Source: Agapetus fuscipes | Lineage: Eukaryota > Arthropoda > Insecta > Trichoptera > Glossosomatidae | Direction of reading: 5' to 3' | Assembly (NCBI GenBank): GCA_951799405.1 | Contig: OX637332.1 | Span: 3,973,001 to 4,037,000 of the forward strand | Length of the DNA: 64,000 nucleotides | Shown: piece by piece, positions 53,871-62,737 of the stretch | How the letters are laid out: each line of letters opens with the position of its first letter | Numbering within the stretch: position 1 is the stretch's first letter | The notes under the pieces: generated by a model | What the model saw: only the letters and a program-made list of their open reading frames with translations | Database searches by the model: none | Told to the model about the DNA's origin: nothing | Position numbers and translations under genes: made by a program

Positions 53871-54159
53871 TCTTGTTGGATAAGCCAAACAAGCACTGGA
53901 GGGACGGTTACTCCTATAAAATCACTTCACAAGTTCTCACACAATATCGGCGCGATTTATAGGAGATTAAATTTTTATTGGCACTCTAAATTTAAACGAG
54001 AAAAGAAACATGATCATTAACTATGCATAACATACATATAATATGAAACATTTTTATATCTTTAAAACTTTTTATGCAATCGTTTGAGTGGAAATGGCTT
54101 GCATGAAACTTATATTGCTCGTGATTTATGTTGATTATAGTATAGCACGTCTCAACAGG

Positions 54160-54257
54160 TCTAATCTAATCTAATCTAATCTAATCTAAGATGCAAAATA
54201 TAAGTGGCATTATAGATTCACATTATATGCATTTCACAAAACAGACATGTTTAAGTT
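54160..54257 (-). repeat. LINE-T tail fragment
   Basis: Five TTAGA units on the minus strand and about 60 bp of 3' UTR, cut by the chimera that follows. Confidence 0.8.
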
Positions 54258-54655
54258 CGTTTTATAGAGCGCCGTTTCGTGACTACTGTCACCGCAAGAG
54301 CTTTTCCAGTCTTGACACGGCGGTGAAGAAGTGGGTCTTCGTTCCCCTCTTGAAGCTCTCAATTCCTTCCTTGGCAGCTGATTCCAAATGGACGGTCCTG
54401 CTAAATCTAATCTTAAGATATATGTCATTTAAGATTCATATTAAACTCATTCCCACAAGCAGACATGTATAAGTCCGCGCGAACACATGCCGCATGTGGT
54501 CCTACAATATAAAAACCCGAATCTCAAATGAATATACACCCTGCAACTCCTGCCGACCTTCCCTGAAACAGGGGTGACATTGGCACAGTGAACCATTTTC
54601 TACAGCATGGGTGGTCAGCCGCATACCAACTATAAGTCAAGGAGCATACACAACC
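54258..54655 (-). mobile_element. Chimera of LINE-T 3' UTR and LINE-C 3' end
   Basis: Minus strand: LINE-T 3' UTR (54655-54403) runs into LINE-C end (54402-54258) through the same junction and deletion as 44683-45273. The LINE-C end closes with GGCGCTCTATAAAA. Confidence 0.75.
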
Positions 54656-54689
54656 AATTACATTTTAAGGAACTTTAAGTAACAGGTAA

Positions 54690-54788
54690 TTGATTCAAAG
54701 GCTGGTCCCGTTACCTGTTAAAATAAGTAGGTTTCACAGGCCAGATGTAACATTTCGGGAACAACGCGGTTAGGAGTGCAGTATAATT
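54690..54788 (+). repeat. SINE-1, 3' fragment
   Basis: CTGGTCCCGTTACCTGTTAA through GCGGTTAGGAGTGCAGTAT. Strongly diverged. Confidence 0.55.
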
Positions 54789-54866
54789 GCATTTTTATTA
54801 TAAGTAATTTTAAAAAATTATAAAAAACACAGAGTTTTATTTTCACAAATTGAGTTTTTATTTCCA

Positions 54867-54906
54867 CCTCAAGTACTTTCGACTTATTCACGTCATTATC
54901 AAGAGG
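54867..54906 (-). ncRNA. Hammerhead-like core with U3/A8 exchange
   Basis: Minus strand: CCUC / UUGAUAA / extra U / GAC paired to GUC / GAA / palindromic AGUACU / U / GAGG. Stem I is perfect. The usual C3-G8 pair is replaced by U3 and A8, which could pair. Confidence 0.55.
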
Positions 54907-54917
54907 ATACTAAATTA

Positions 54918-55180
54918 CAAAAATTGACAAGACAAATACCATAGAGAAATAAAATAAAAATAATGATTTAGGTACGACAAATAGGTACAATAAGGAAATG
55001 ACACATAATATAATTACAATATTATATAATGATATAACAAATTGACAAAACAACAAACCATAGAGAAATCTAAATAAAAATAATAATTTATGTAAATAGG
55101 TACAATAATGAGATGACACATATTATAATTACAATATTAAAAAATTGACAAAACAAAAACCGTAGAGAAATCAAATTAAT
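54918..55180 (-). repeat. Tandem repeats behind PLE frame
   Basis: About 2.3 units of 105-118 bp starting AAATTGACAAGACAAATACC, AAATTGACAAAACAACAAAC and AAATTGACAAAACAAAAACC. Confidence 0.75.
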
Positions 55181-55183
55181 AAG

Positions 55184-55360
55184 TCACGATAAAGAAGCAC
55201 AATTAGTTAATAACAAAGGTGAGGCAGCAGGAATTTGGACATTGACCAAATTGTAAGAATTAGAATTTTTATGTTTGTGGATTTCTAAAGTTTCTAGGGC
55301 AATTAGTTGTCTGCCCTTGCATCCGGAATGGAGAACCCTGACACCGTCATTTTTATTGCT
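55184..55360 (-). pseudogene. PLE GIY-YIG endonuclease C-terminus
   Basis: Minus-strand frame with VLHSGCKGRQLIALETLEIH and KHKNSNSYNLVNVQ, ending IPAASPLLL..LS and a stop. The pattern LH....G..L..LE..EI.K.K ... SPLL matches the end of Penelope-like proteins. Only the last 58 codons or so are left. Confidence 0.65.
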
Positions 55361-55361
55361 T

Positions 55362-55617
55362 GACTTATAGGTTGGTATTCGGCTGACCACCCATGCTGTA
55401 GAAAATTGTTCACTTTGCCAATGTCACCTCTGTTTCAGGGAAGGTCGGCAGGAGTTGCAGGGTGTTTGTTCATTTGAGATTCGGGTTTTTATATTGTAGG
55501 ACCACATGCGCCATGTTTAAGCGCGAACTTGTCTGCGATACGTGTCTGTTTGTGAAAATGCATATAATGTGAATCTTTAATGTTACATATATTTGCAACT
55601 TAGATTAGATTAGATTA
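55362..55617 (+). repeat. LINE-T 3' end
   Basis: Starts TTGACTTATAGGTTGG and ends in three TTAGA units. Confidence 0.85.
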
Positions 55618-55740
55618 TGAGGCTGACTTCCGTGCTGTAAACAAAATATTCACTTTTGTCAATGCCACCCCAGTTTCAATGAAAGGCGGCAGCAGTTGCA
55701 AAGGTTATGTTCACGTGAGGTTTCGGTTTAATTTGAATGT
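55618..55740 (+). repeat. Diverged relative of LINE-T 3' UTR
   Basis: TGAGGCTGACTTCCGTGCTG and AAGGCGGCAGCAGTTGC keep the order of blocks but differ strongly. Similar to 20580-20715; perhaps a separate subfamily. Confidence 0.55.
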
Positions 55741-55774
55741 TTTTTGAATTTTGAAAAAAAAGTGAAAAATGTAT

Positions 55775-56155
55775 TTTTTAAAGCCTCAGCCTTAAACGCC
55801 AGCATTACAGATCAACCGCCATTTCTTTCGATCCTTGCATACTTCTTTCATTTCATCCAGAGTCATAACCTTTTTCATACAAGCTCTCCTTTTACTATGA
55901 CTCTTATTATCCCATTCATTCGCTGATTCGGAAATTTGTTCCATCCATACCTTTCTCGGTCTTCCTCTACCACGACATCCATCTATTCTTGCAGCATATA
56001 CTTTCTTCGTCAGTCTTTCCTCGTTCATTCTCTCCATATGTCCAAACCATCTTCGCATACTTCTTTTAATCTTTACTTTCTCTTACACCACATTCCTCTC
56101 TTACAAAATCATTCCTCACCCTATCACTCCGCCTTTTTTCAATCATACTTCTTGA
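55775..56155 (-). pseudogene. LINE-T RT C-terminal fragment
   Basis: Minus strand: RRWFGHMERMNEERLTKKVY, GCRGRGRPRKVWMEQISES, MKKVMTLDEMKEVCKDRKKW. A frameshift at about 56080 (loss of a CACACTT-like stretch) cuts it from the upstream part. The 88-codon frame 55792-56058 is still open. Confidence 0.8.
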
Positions 56156-57020
56156 ATGATAACATTTTTTTTAAATATTTGTTATTTTGTATTTCATTGA
56201 CGAAATTGGGCAACGCGTACAAAATCGATGGGCCTCATTATGAAAATACAGACGCACTTCATCATTCAATGGCTCGTTGCTTTCTCAACAGGCTGCAAGT
56301 CTAAGAATCAAGTGCGTGCTCCAAGGCGACTCTGTGAATAGCTGTTGAAATCAATGTTAACATAACGACTATTTATCTATCGAGCTTTTGAAATGTGGTT
56401 CTGAAGTCCATTGGGGTGTAAGCATCGACAGCCGTCGCTAGATCTTATCGTACTTATTTCAAGATAGGACGGAATACAATATGGTGGTGCCTGAACAGCT
56501 GATGGTTGTTCAATATAAAATGTATTGATACGATTTTTTGGTTCGGATACTTTTCAAATAAAACTCTACTCTTCTTTTTACTTATTTATTTTACACGTTT
56601 ATATTTATCATTACACTTGGTTTTAGTTCACTGGTCGAATTCGTTTATTGTATTGGAGCTCACAGAGTCTGTATACAATCTCTCACAAATACAATAAGAC
56701 TGTATTTGTAAGAGCTTGAAGACCAACTGCCTAGTGCAAGCAATTTGCACTCTTTTTGATACTAAGAAGATGGAACTGTCGAGAACACATTTTTGCTAGA
56801 CTGTTCTCGAAGCACATACATAATTAAAGTAATCTAGTGACTTCCCTATTCACTCACAATCATCAATTCTACTCACCAATACAATAAAGTATTCCTATTA
56901 GCTATAACTAATACCTATACTTATTTTAATATTTATATTGCATATTTACATAACAGTATCATTTGTTGATACGCCGCCATGCTGTATTCCGTCCAATTAA
57001 TGGTCTTCGAGACTCCCACC
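56156..57020. other. Unassigned stretch, 860 bp
   Basis: No frame with a motif and no repeat matched in the window. One of two longer stretches that might be non-mobile sequence. Confidence 0.4.
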
Positions 57021-57060
57021 TGGAGAGTTGCTTTCCGGGATCTGTTGCTGTGATCTATTA
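57021..57060 (-). repeat. PLE-type terminal repeat fragment
   Basis: GAGAGTTGCTTTCCGGGATC and CTGTTGCTGTGATCTATTAG match 41245-41280. No core is present. Confidence 0.5.
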
Positions 57061-57102
57061 GAGGAACGCAACGAACAAGGAACATAAGTCCTGAATTTTA
57101 AA

Positions 57103-57303
57103 TAGAGTTGTGGAAAGGAATGCAATCTCCCAACCTATTTTCCCTGGCCAGTTGTCTTCAAGTGAAAGCAGAATCTTGTGTGCATGCAACAGCATATGTT
57201 GAACCAGGGGCGAAGTTATGGTCAAGTGGGCTAGACGCAAGATTCCAACCAACGTTATCCGGTTCCAAATACCGCGCCTCTTCCCTTCGACCAGAACACC
57301 GAC
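57103..57303 (-). mobile_element. SINE-3, tRNA-headed
   Basis: Minus strand from GTCGGTGTTCTGGTCGAAGG; B box region GTTGGAATCTTGCG is damaged; end ATAGGTTGGGAGATTGC. Confidence 0.7.
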
Positions 57304-57315
57304 TAATATATTAAA

Positions 57316-57368
57316 CTGTTCATTTTTTACAATATGGGTGGTCAGACTCAAATCAACTCACATATCAA
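57316..57368 (-). repeat. LINE-T fragment, 50 bp
   Basis: AACTGTTCATTTTTTACAAT and GGGTGGTCAGACTCAAATC in plus orientation. Confidence 0.6.
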
Positions 57369-57439
57369 GCAAACAAAAATAATAATAAATAATTAACTTA
57401 AAAACCAATCAATCAAAATGTTACAATGACCGGCAGTTG

Positions 57440-57520
57440 ACACTGAAGAGATGCTTTCCGAGGTCTGTCGCAGCTTCAGCTTCCGGACGTTTTGTATATA
57501 TCTACGATGGACTTCTTCAT
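57440..57520 (-). mobile_element. PLE-type terminal repeat with degenerate core
   Basis: GATGCTTTCCGAGGTCTGTC and GCTTCCGGACGTTTTG match 41245-41301. The core at 57486-57520 reads AUGAAGA, weak stem II, AAA, ACGU, C. Confidence 0.5.
57486..57520 (-). ncRNA. Hammerhead-like core, decayed
   Basis: C3 and G12 are both changed and stem II is poor. Called only because of the homologous flank. Confidence 0.3.
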
Positions 57521-57646
57521 CTCAAAAGATAAAAAAAAACAATCTCAAAACATTTACATTCTATTAAATTTAGTCGATGAATTTCGTTTTAAAAAAAAAT
57601 GTTTTGAAAATTAATATAAACTAATATTAATTGATACAATTATGCT

Positions 57647-57680
57647 CCTGAAGATGCGTTATTAGGCGAAAAAGATTGAG
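57647..57680 (+). ncRNA. Hammerhead-like core, weak
   Basis: CUGAAGA / extra U / GC..GC with poor pairing / GAA / AAAGAU. Followed by AAACAATAAATAAAATTT as in other PLE ends. Confidence 0.3.
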
Positions 57681-57689
57681 CAAAACAAT

Positions 57690-58685
57690 AAATAAAATTT
57701 AAGTTAAACTTTTCTATTAAATTTATAAAACAAATAAAAACATTTAATTTTTCTTTTTTTTTTGCGCACAGAGCTAGAAAACAGACCTTCAACTGTTGCA
57801 AACACGTGAAGAAATTCTCTTCGACTCTTTTGCATTAATTTGAGCCAGACGCAAACCATCTTACCTTGGCTTATGCGATGTTCTTACCGAGTCTTAAATG
57901 AGGTAGTATTAAATGATTTAGTACCAATCAACATGATGTACCATCTTTGACACCATACATTGTTTATAATGCTGTCTCGCTCACGACATAAATATGAAAT
58001 GCTTTTCTCATTTTCTATGTAAGCAACGTGTCTCTACTCCATCTTCAATCAATTCACATATCACCATGGAAACCATGAAAACACCATGGCAACGGAATTG
58101 GTTACTAGTGTTGTTAAAAGTATGTAAATATCTGATAAATTCCGAGTTTAAAAATGTTCCGACCACATTGTGTACGGGATGATTTTCGCAAGTATATATT
58201 ACCACAAGCATAGAAGTTACATACTTGAATAAGAAAGTACCTACATACTTGAACAGCTCTAGTTCTAAAAAATACAGTCACATCCGCATGCAAATATTTC
58301 GATAAATGAAAAATAAATTTTATGAACGTTATCATACAAAACGTTTTTAAGTGAAATATTCATCCACATTTTGTACAACATTTATTTTCTTATGTTGGCA
58401 CGTTTAGAAAATATTCAGTTTGGCATTTAAATGGATTTTTTCCAATTTGGTAACACACCTGTTGACAGTTGGAAGGTTACCAATAGACTGAATTTGGATG
58501 TTTGTATGATGAGTGGGCTAGTGCATTTCTAATTCTCAAAGGATTAATTTCTTATACATCCATGGTTCAACGTGTAAATTACATTTAATGACATCACATC
58601 ACCGAGACTTATCATTGCACATAAATTCGTGTACGAGACCCGCGCAAAGTTTGCAAACAAACAAAATTTATAATTTCAGCGTCTA
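57690..58685. other. Unassigned stretch, 1 kb
   Basis: Frames of 60-75 codons overlap on both strands at 57994-58335 with no motif. No repeat matched. The longest part of the window without a recognised mobile element. Confidence 0.4.
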
Positions 58686-58826
58686 TAAGTTACAAATAAT
58701 CGTGTCACGACAAATTGGCCAAAGATAACTCGTCCACAGACAGATTGTTTGTTGACAAATCGTTCACATGAAAGTTTGTCCTGACAATTTTTTGGTCAAC
58801 CACATTTTGGTTACAGAAAACTATTC

Positions 58827-59100
58827 CTTAACTTATAGGTTGGTATTTCCTTGACTTATAGTTTGGTATGAGGCTGACCACCTATACTGTAAAAATGTTT
58901 CACTTTGCCAATGTCACCCCTGTTTCAGGGAAGGTCGGCAAGAGTTTCCGGGCTTTTGTTCACTTTAGGTTGGGTTTTTATATTGTAGGTCCACATGTGG
59001 CATGTGTGAGCGCGAAATTATGCGTGTCTGCTTGTGGGAATGCATTTAATATGAATCTCAAATGATATATATCTTTGCAACTTAGATTTAGATTCAGATT
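58827..59100 (+). repeat. LINE-T 3' end inside the foldback array
   Basis: Begins with a doubled CTTGACTTATAG edge (58829-58862) and ends TTAGATTTAGATTCAGATTAG. Confidence 0.85.
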
Positions 59101-59202
59101 AGATTGCACAGATACGTCGCTCAAAGTTAACTCGTCCTCTGACAAATCGGTCATACGACAGTTTGTCTACACAAGTTTTCAGTCAACGACATTGACAAGA
59201 AA

Positions 59203-59740
59203 ACTTGGTCACAGACATATCAGTCTCGGACAATTTGGTCACACGACAGTTTTTCCACACGACATTTCTCTCAACAACATTTCGTTCATAGAAAACTTGA
59301 TCACAGACATATAGGTCTCGGACAATTTGGTCACACGACAGTTCATCCACACGACACTTCTCTCAACAACATTTCGTTCATAGAAAACTTGATCACAGAC
59401 ATATAGGTCTCGGACAATTTGGTCACACGACAGTTCATCCACACGACATTTCTCTCAACAACATTTCGTTCATAGAAAACTTGATCACAGACATATAGGT
59501 CTCGGACAATTTGGTCACACGACAGTTTTTCCACCCGACATTTCTCTCAACAACATTTCGTTCATAGAAAACTTGTTCACAGACATATAGGTCTCGGACA
59601 ATTTGGTCACACGACAGTTCATCCACACGACATTCCTCTCAACAACATTTCTTTCATAGAAAACTTGGTCACAGACATATCGGTCTCGGACAATTTGGTC
59701 ACACGACAGTTTTTCCACACGACTTTTCGTTCAACAACAT
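59203..59740. repeat. 92-bp tandem repeat
   Basis: Five or more units starting ACTTGATCACAGACATATAG. Each is six 15-bp units plus about 2 bp. Neighbouring units differ by 2-5 bases. Confidence 0.9.
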
Positions 59741-60071
59741 GTCGGTCACAAAAGAAAAAGTCCTACAGTCAACTTTGTCACAGAAAACTTTCTCACCAAA
59801 AAAAAATACTATTATAATTTTAATTGACTATAGTTTTCTGTGGAGCTTTGGTCCATATACTGTATGTGACCGAAATCTAGTTGAACGGAAATTTGTGTGA
59901 ACGAGCTGTCGTGCGATTGATTTGTTCATCGTTGAGCTTACTGTGGACAGATTGTCTGTAACCGATTTGTCGTTCAACCACAAATAATGGCGCTCGATGA
60001 CGCAAACAGGTGTTGGTTAATCTCAATTACTTATCAAACGCATTAACTCTTCGTGAAGTAATAAATCACCA

Positions 60072-60109
60072 AGTGTGTGCGTGTGTGTGTGTGTGTGCGT
60101 GTGTGTGTC
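60072..60109. repeat. GT microsatellite
   Basis: About 18 GT units with two GC interruptions. Confidence 0.95.
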
Positions 60110-60110
60110 C

Positions 60111-60145
60111 AATACTTTCGACTTGCTACCGTCATTTTCAAGTTG
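60111..60145 (-). ncRNA. Hammerhead-like core, degenerate U3/A8 type
   Basis: Minus strand: UUGAAAA / extra U / GAC paired to GUC / GAA / AGUAUU. Related to 54867-54906; stem III palindrome lost. Confidence 0.35.
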
Positions 60146-60279
60146 CACTTTATGTGTTGCTTAGTAGTTACGTCTTTCGTGTACTTACTGCAAAACATAC
60201 ATTGATCATATTGTACTGTTTGTAGAACAAGATCGTGAAAACAATCGAATTGTGGTTTAAATGAAATCAAATTTTGAAA

Positions 60280-60800
60280 AAGGTGCAGTAATGTACTGTA
60301 CTGTATCCTGCCGCCGTTCCACTAGGGGTGGCCGGTACCTCCGCAGATGCGCCTCCACTTTTTTCTGTCCTTACAAACCACTTTCATTTCCTCAATATTC
60401 ATCACCTTTTTCATACATACTCTTCTCTTATTTTCACTCTGCAGGTTCCATTCTTTCGCAATCTCACCTATTTGGTCTAACCATTCTTTCCTCGGCCTTC
60501 CCCTTCCGCGCTTTCCTCTGACATTTCCTTTGTACACTTTCTTCGTTAGTCGTTCATCATCCATTCTTTCGAGATGTCCGAACCATCTCATCGTACTTTT
60601 TTGTACTTTCATTCTCATATTCTCTTTTATACCACACTCGTTCATCACCCAATCATTACGTACTCTATCATTCAGTGTTTTTCCAGCCATTGCTCTCAGG
60701 TAAGCCATTTCAACCGTACATACTTTACTCAGCTCACATTCATTAACTGTCCACGCCTCACTTCCATACATCAATGTCGGAACCAATATACCAAGTAATC
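60280..60800 (-). mobile_element. LINE-T-related element, second subfamily, fragment
   Basis: Minus strand RT C-terminal end plus a short 3' part with CCACCCCTAGTGGAACGG. It lacks the LINE-T 3' UTR and TTAGA tail. Confidence 0.8.
60322..60786 (-). pseudogene. RT C-terminal region, second subfamily, open frame
   Basis: 154 codons, uninterrupted. LMYGSEAWTVNECELSKV, the RWFGHLERMDDERLTKK region, GKRGRGRPRKEWLDQIG, and VMNIEEMKVVCKDRKKW. The blocks line up with LINE-T, but about a third of residues differ, and the protein ends RRICGGTGHP. No palm, so no RT activity. 46525-47042 is a more damaged relative. Confidence 0.8.
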
Positions 60801-60929
60801 TCAGCAGTAATGGTGCATCTTAAAGACTTTGAAACGGATAAAATACATAATGTAAGTTCTTCCATAACGATTCTTACTCATCTAAAATGGTGTAAGTTTT
60901 GTTTTTTTTTTTAAAGACGATTGTTCTTT

Positions 60930-61155
60930 GACTTATAGGTTGGTATGCGGCTGACCACCCATGCTGTAGAAAAAGGTTTACTTTGACAATGTCACCCCTG
61001 TTTCAGGGAAGGTCGGCAGGAGTTGCAGGGTGTATGTCCATTTGAGATTTGGTTTTTATGCTGTAGGTTCACATGCGGCATGCGCAAGCGCGAACTTCTA
61101 CGTGTCTGCTTATGAGAATGCATGTAATGTGAATACCCAATGTTACATATATTTA
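60930..61155 (+). repeat. LINE-T 3' end, tail lost
   Basis: Full 3' UTR from TTGACTTATAGGTTGG to TGTTACATATATTTATG; no TTAGA unit follows. Confidence 0.8.
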
Positions 61156-61221
61156 TGTGGTTAACTTAACTTACCAATCTGACAGACACATCCCTTAGGG
61201 CACTCGTTCATAGTATTTATA

Positions 61222-61298
61222 CCGCTACGCTTCCACGCTACACATATAGTGAAACTACCTAGCGCGGTTTCCCCGAAGGAGTCGCATGTGCCTAGTGG
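61222..61298 (-). repeat. SINE-1, 3' fragment
   Basis: CACGCTACACATATAGTGAA and CCCCGAAGGAGTCGCATGTG in plus orientation. Confidence 0.65.
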
Positions 61299-61302
61299 AA
61301 GT

Positions 61303-61390
61303 TTCACGGAAGGTCGGTAAGAGTTGCAGGTTTTGTATTCATTTGAGATTTGAGCTTTTACGTTGGAAGTTCACATGCAGCATGCATGAC
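61303..61390 (+). repeat. LINE-T 3' UTR, middle fragment
   Basis: GTTTCACGGAAGGTCGGTAA to TTCACATGCAGCATGCATG. Confidence 0.65.
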
Positions 61391-61501
61391 TTTACATTTG
61401 TCTTTTTTATTTATTGTAGAGGCATTAACTTTGTAATCCTTCATCTTAAGAGATAAAAAGAAAAACCACTTTGTATTCGATTACTATGAGTATTTTATTT
61501 C

Positions 61502-61557
61502 ATTTAATACCACAACCGGTTTCGCGAACATCCGTTCGCATCATCAGGTGGATAAAT
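61502..61557 (-). ncRNA. Hammerhead-like ribozyme candidate, best match
   Basis: Minus strand: AUUUA / U / CCAC / CUGAUGA / extra U / GCGAAC-GGAU-GUUCGC / GAA / palindromic ACCGGU / U / GUGG / UAU / UAAAU. Stem I has two helices (CCAC-GUGG and AUUUA-UAAAU) around an internal loop; stem II is 6 perfect pairs; the core matches CUGAUGA/GAA fully. Stem III can form only between two copies, because the palindrome has no loop. The unpaired U after A9 is the one departure from the textbook fold. Confidence 0.7.
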
Positions 61558-61589
61558 TAATACTAAATGGTGTAGAAACGGAATCAATC

Positions 61590-61928
61590 TTAGAGGGTGT
61601 CATTGTGTGAGGGTATGAGGGAGGGAGGGGGTGCAGGACGGCCATGTGTGGAGCTTGTGTCATCTGGATCGTTTAGGGATTGCTTCCTTGGGAATATGGT
61701 CAACAGGGGGGATGGATTGGGTACTAACATATTATTTATAAGTGTATTAGGTGAATTTTTTAATTTGTTAATTTCCATTATTTCAAGTGCAGAGAGGGTT
61801 GGTCCGTAGGAACTAGGGTGCAGAAGTTTAGTGGTGTGGTTGGGAAAACAATGTCCAGTCTCTATGATATGGTTAGCAAATTCGGAGAAATTATTATTAG
61901 AAAGGCATCGCCTATGTTGCTGATGTGC
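61590..61928 (-). pseudogene. PLE GIY-YIG endonuclease C-terminal region
   Basis: About 112 codons open on the minus strand to a stop at 61590. Starts among HQQHRRCLSNN, then FSEFANHIIETGHCF, KLLHPSSYGPTLSALEIMEI, NKLKN, LVPNPSPLLTIF and a proline/serine-rich end. The spacing FANHIIETGH ... LH....G..L..LE..EI ... SPLL is that of the C-terminal part of Penelope-like GIY-YIG domains. RT and the GIY-YIG motif itself are missing, so this is a 5'-truncated copy. Confidence 0.75.
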
Positions 61929-62094
61929 ATAACTTATAACCTATAACTTATAACCTATGCACGCGCCTGACATAAAAATGTCAATTTCGCATAAAAAATA
62001 TATGCGAAAATTTGTTTTTTTATTTGCGAAAATTCCACACATCTAGTTACAAGCAAATACATTTGAGAATAAATATTTCCTCTATTCTTGTAAA

Positions 62095-62255
62095 ATAACT
62101 CATTTGAAATTTATTGAAGGCTAACGATGGCTGCAATCGAACTTAAATTTTGAATTTAAAATTTGAATATCTAGCTTAAATGTTTTTTTACCATATATTT
62201 CCTACCTATTAGGCGCATGTGCTTGTATGGGATGCACGCCCCTGTTGTTTATGGG
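62095..62255 (+). repeat. Unclassified repeat, second copy
   Basis: ATAACTCATTTGAAATTTAT through GTATGGGATGCACGCCCC, matching the insertion at 8889-9076. Confidence 0.6.
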
Positions 62256-62329
62256 CCTACATTTAACATGAATCCGTAAGGTTACCATACCTTTATCCAT
62301 ATACCAAATATCTCGCTGATTTAATCAAA

Positions 62330-62631
62330 CCAGTCACTCTCGGCAAAAAAAGCCTTACACTGCGCTCGGCTGAGACTGGAGCCAAATCAAGGATTGAAGA
62401 ACCTATAAGAAGAGTTAACACAATATTTGGAGAGCGTGCATTTGCAGTTGCTGGCCCTCTGGCCTGGAACCACCTGCCACATCATGTGAGAGAGCTAGAG
62501 GACCATGGAAAGTTCCGGAATGCACTGAAGACAAGCAAATTTCTGGCATCGTTTGCACCAGCGCCCTTGGAGTGACTACATCACGAAATGGCGCTATAAA
62601 GAAATCATCAACTCATCATCATCATCATCAC
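62330..62631 (+). pseudogene. LINE-C C-terminus with ATC tail
   Basis: Plus strand: YTALG-like start is damaged; then RLKPNQGLKNL-like drift, FGERAFAVAGPLAWNHLPHH, ALKTSKFLASFAPAPLE and a stop at about 62574. The end AAATGGCGCTATAAAGAAAT is followed by ATC repeats. The cleanest 3' end of LINE-C in the window. Confidence 0.75.
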
Positions 62632-62737
62632 CTTTGCATTTTATATTAAAGATTAGACACGAATCAGATTGACCATCGACCATTACCATTCGTTGACCAG
62701 TCCTCTGAGTTTTTATTTTTATAAAAAACACATATTT

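Larger units (their letters stand above)
52989..53905. mobile_element. TIR element of unknown type, heavily nested
   Basis: Left end CCCCGGTGCTTGTTTGTCTT and right end GATAAGCCAAACAAGCACTG are complementary. Shared interior (ATCGTGTTTTACTTTTTTTTC, CATTGAAGGTCATCTTTGAA) with 62738-63216. A LINE-T end (53018-53185) and the SINE composite are inserted in it. Confidence 0.65.
54789..55360 (-). mobile_element. Penelope-like element 3' end
   Basis: Minus strand: end of a PLE frame (55360-55184), tandem repeats (55180-54918), a hammerhead-like core (54906-54867), and an AT-rich end with AAAACACAGAGTTTT-type sequence like that in the hairpins at 39967. Confidence 0.7.
58690..59985. repeat. Foldback-like array of 15-bp units
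   Basis: Units of about 15 bp (TTTGGTCACACGACA and variants) run from 58690, are interrupted by a LINE-T end (58827-59100), continue through five to six 92-bp higher-order units (59203-59740), and are followed after CACAGAAAACTTTC..TAGTTTTCTGTGG by the opposite orientation (59830-59985, GTGTGAACGAGCTGTCGTGC). No coding frame: the 92-bp period does not keep frame. Confidence 0.75.
61413..61928 (-). mobile_element. Penelope-like element 3' end with ribozyme-like core
   Basis: Minus strand: PLE frame end (61928-61590), then the best hammerhead-like core of the window (61557-61502), then an end carrying AAAGTTAATGCCTCTACAAT, shared with 40836-40860. Order frame-ribozyme-end is what PLE terminal repeats show. 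Confidence 0.75.

Noticed and set aside
54918..55180. Tandem repeats as a satellite
   Set aside because: Only 2.3 units, placed between a PLE frame end and its ribozyme-like core, so they are part of that element.
59203..59740. Regular repeats that could suggest a CRISPR-like array, and four minus-strand frames of about 65 codons
   Set aside because: Units are contiguous 92-bp tandems without variable spacers, in a eukaryotic setting. 92 is not a multiple of 3, so the frames break each unit.
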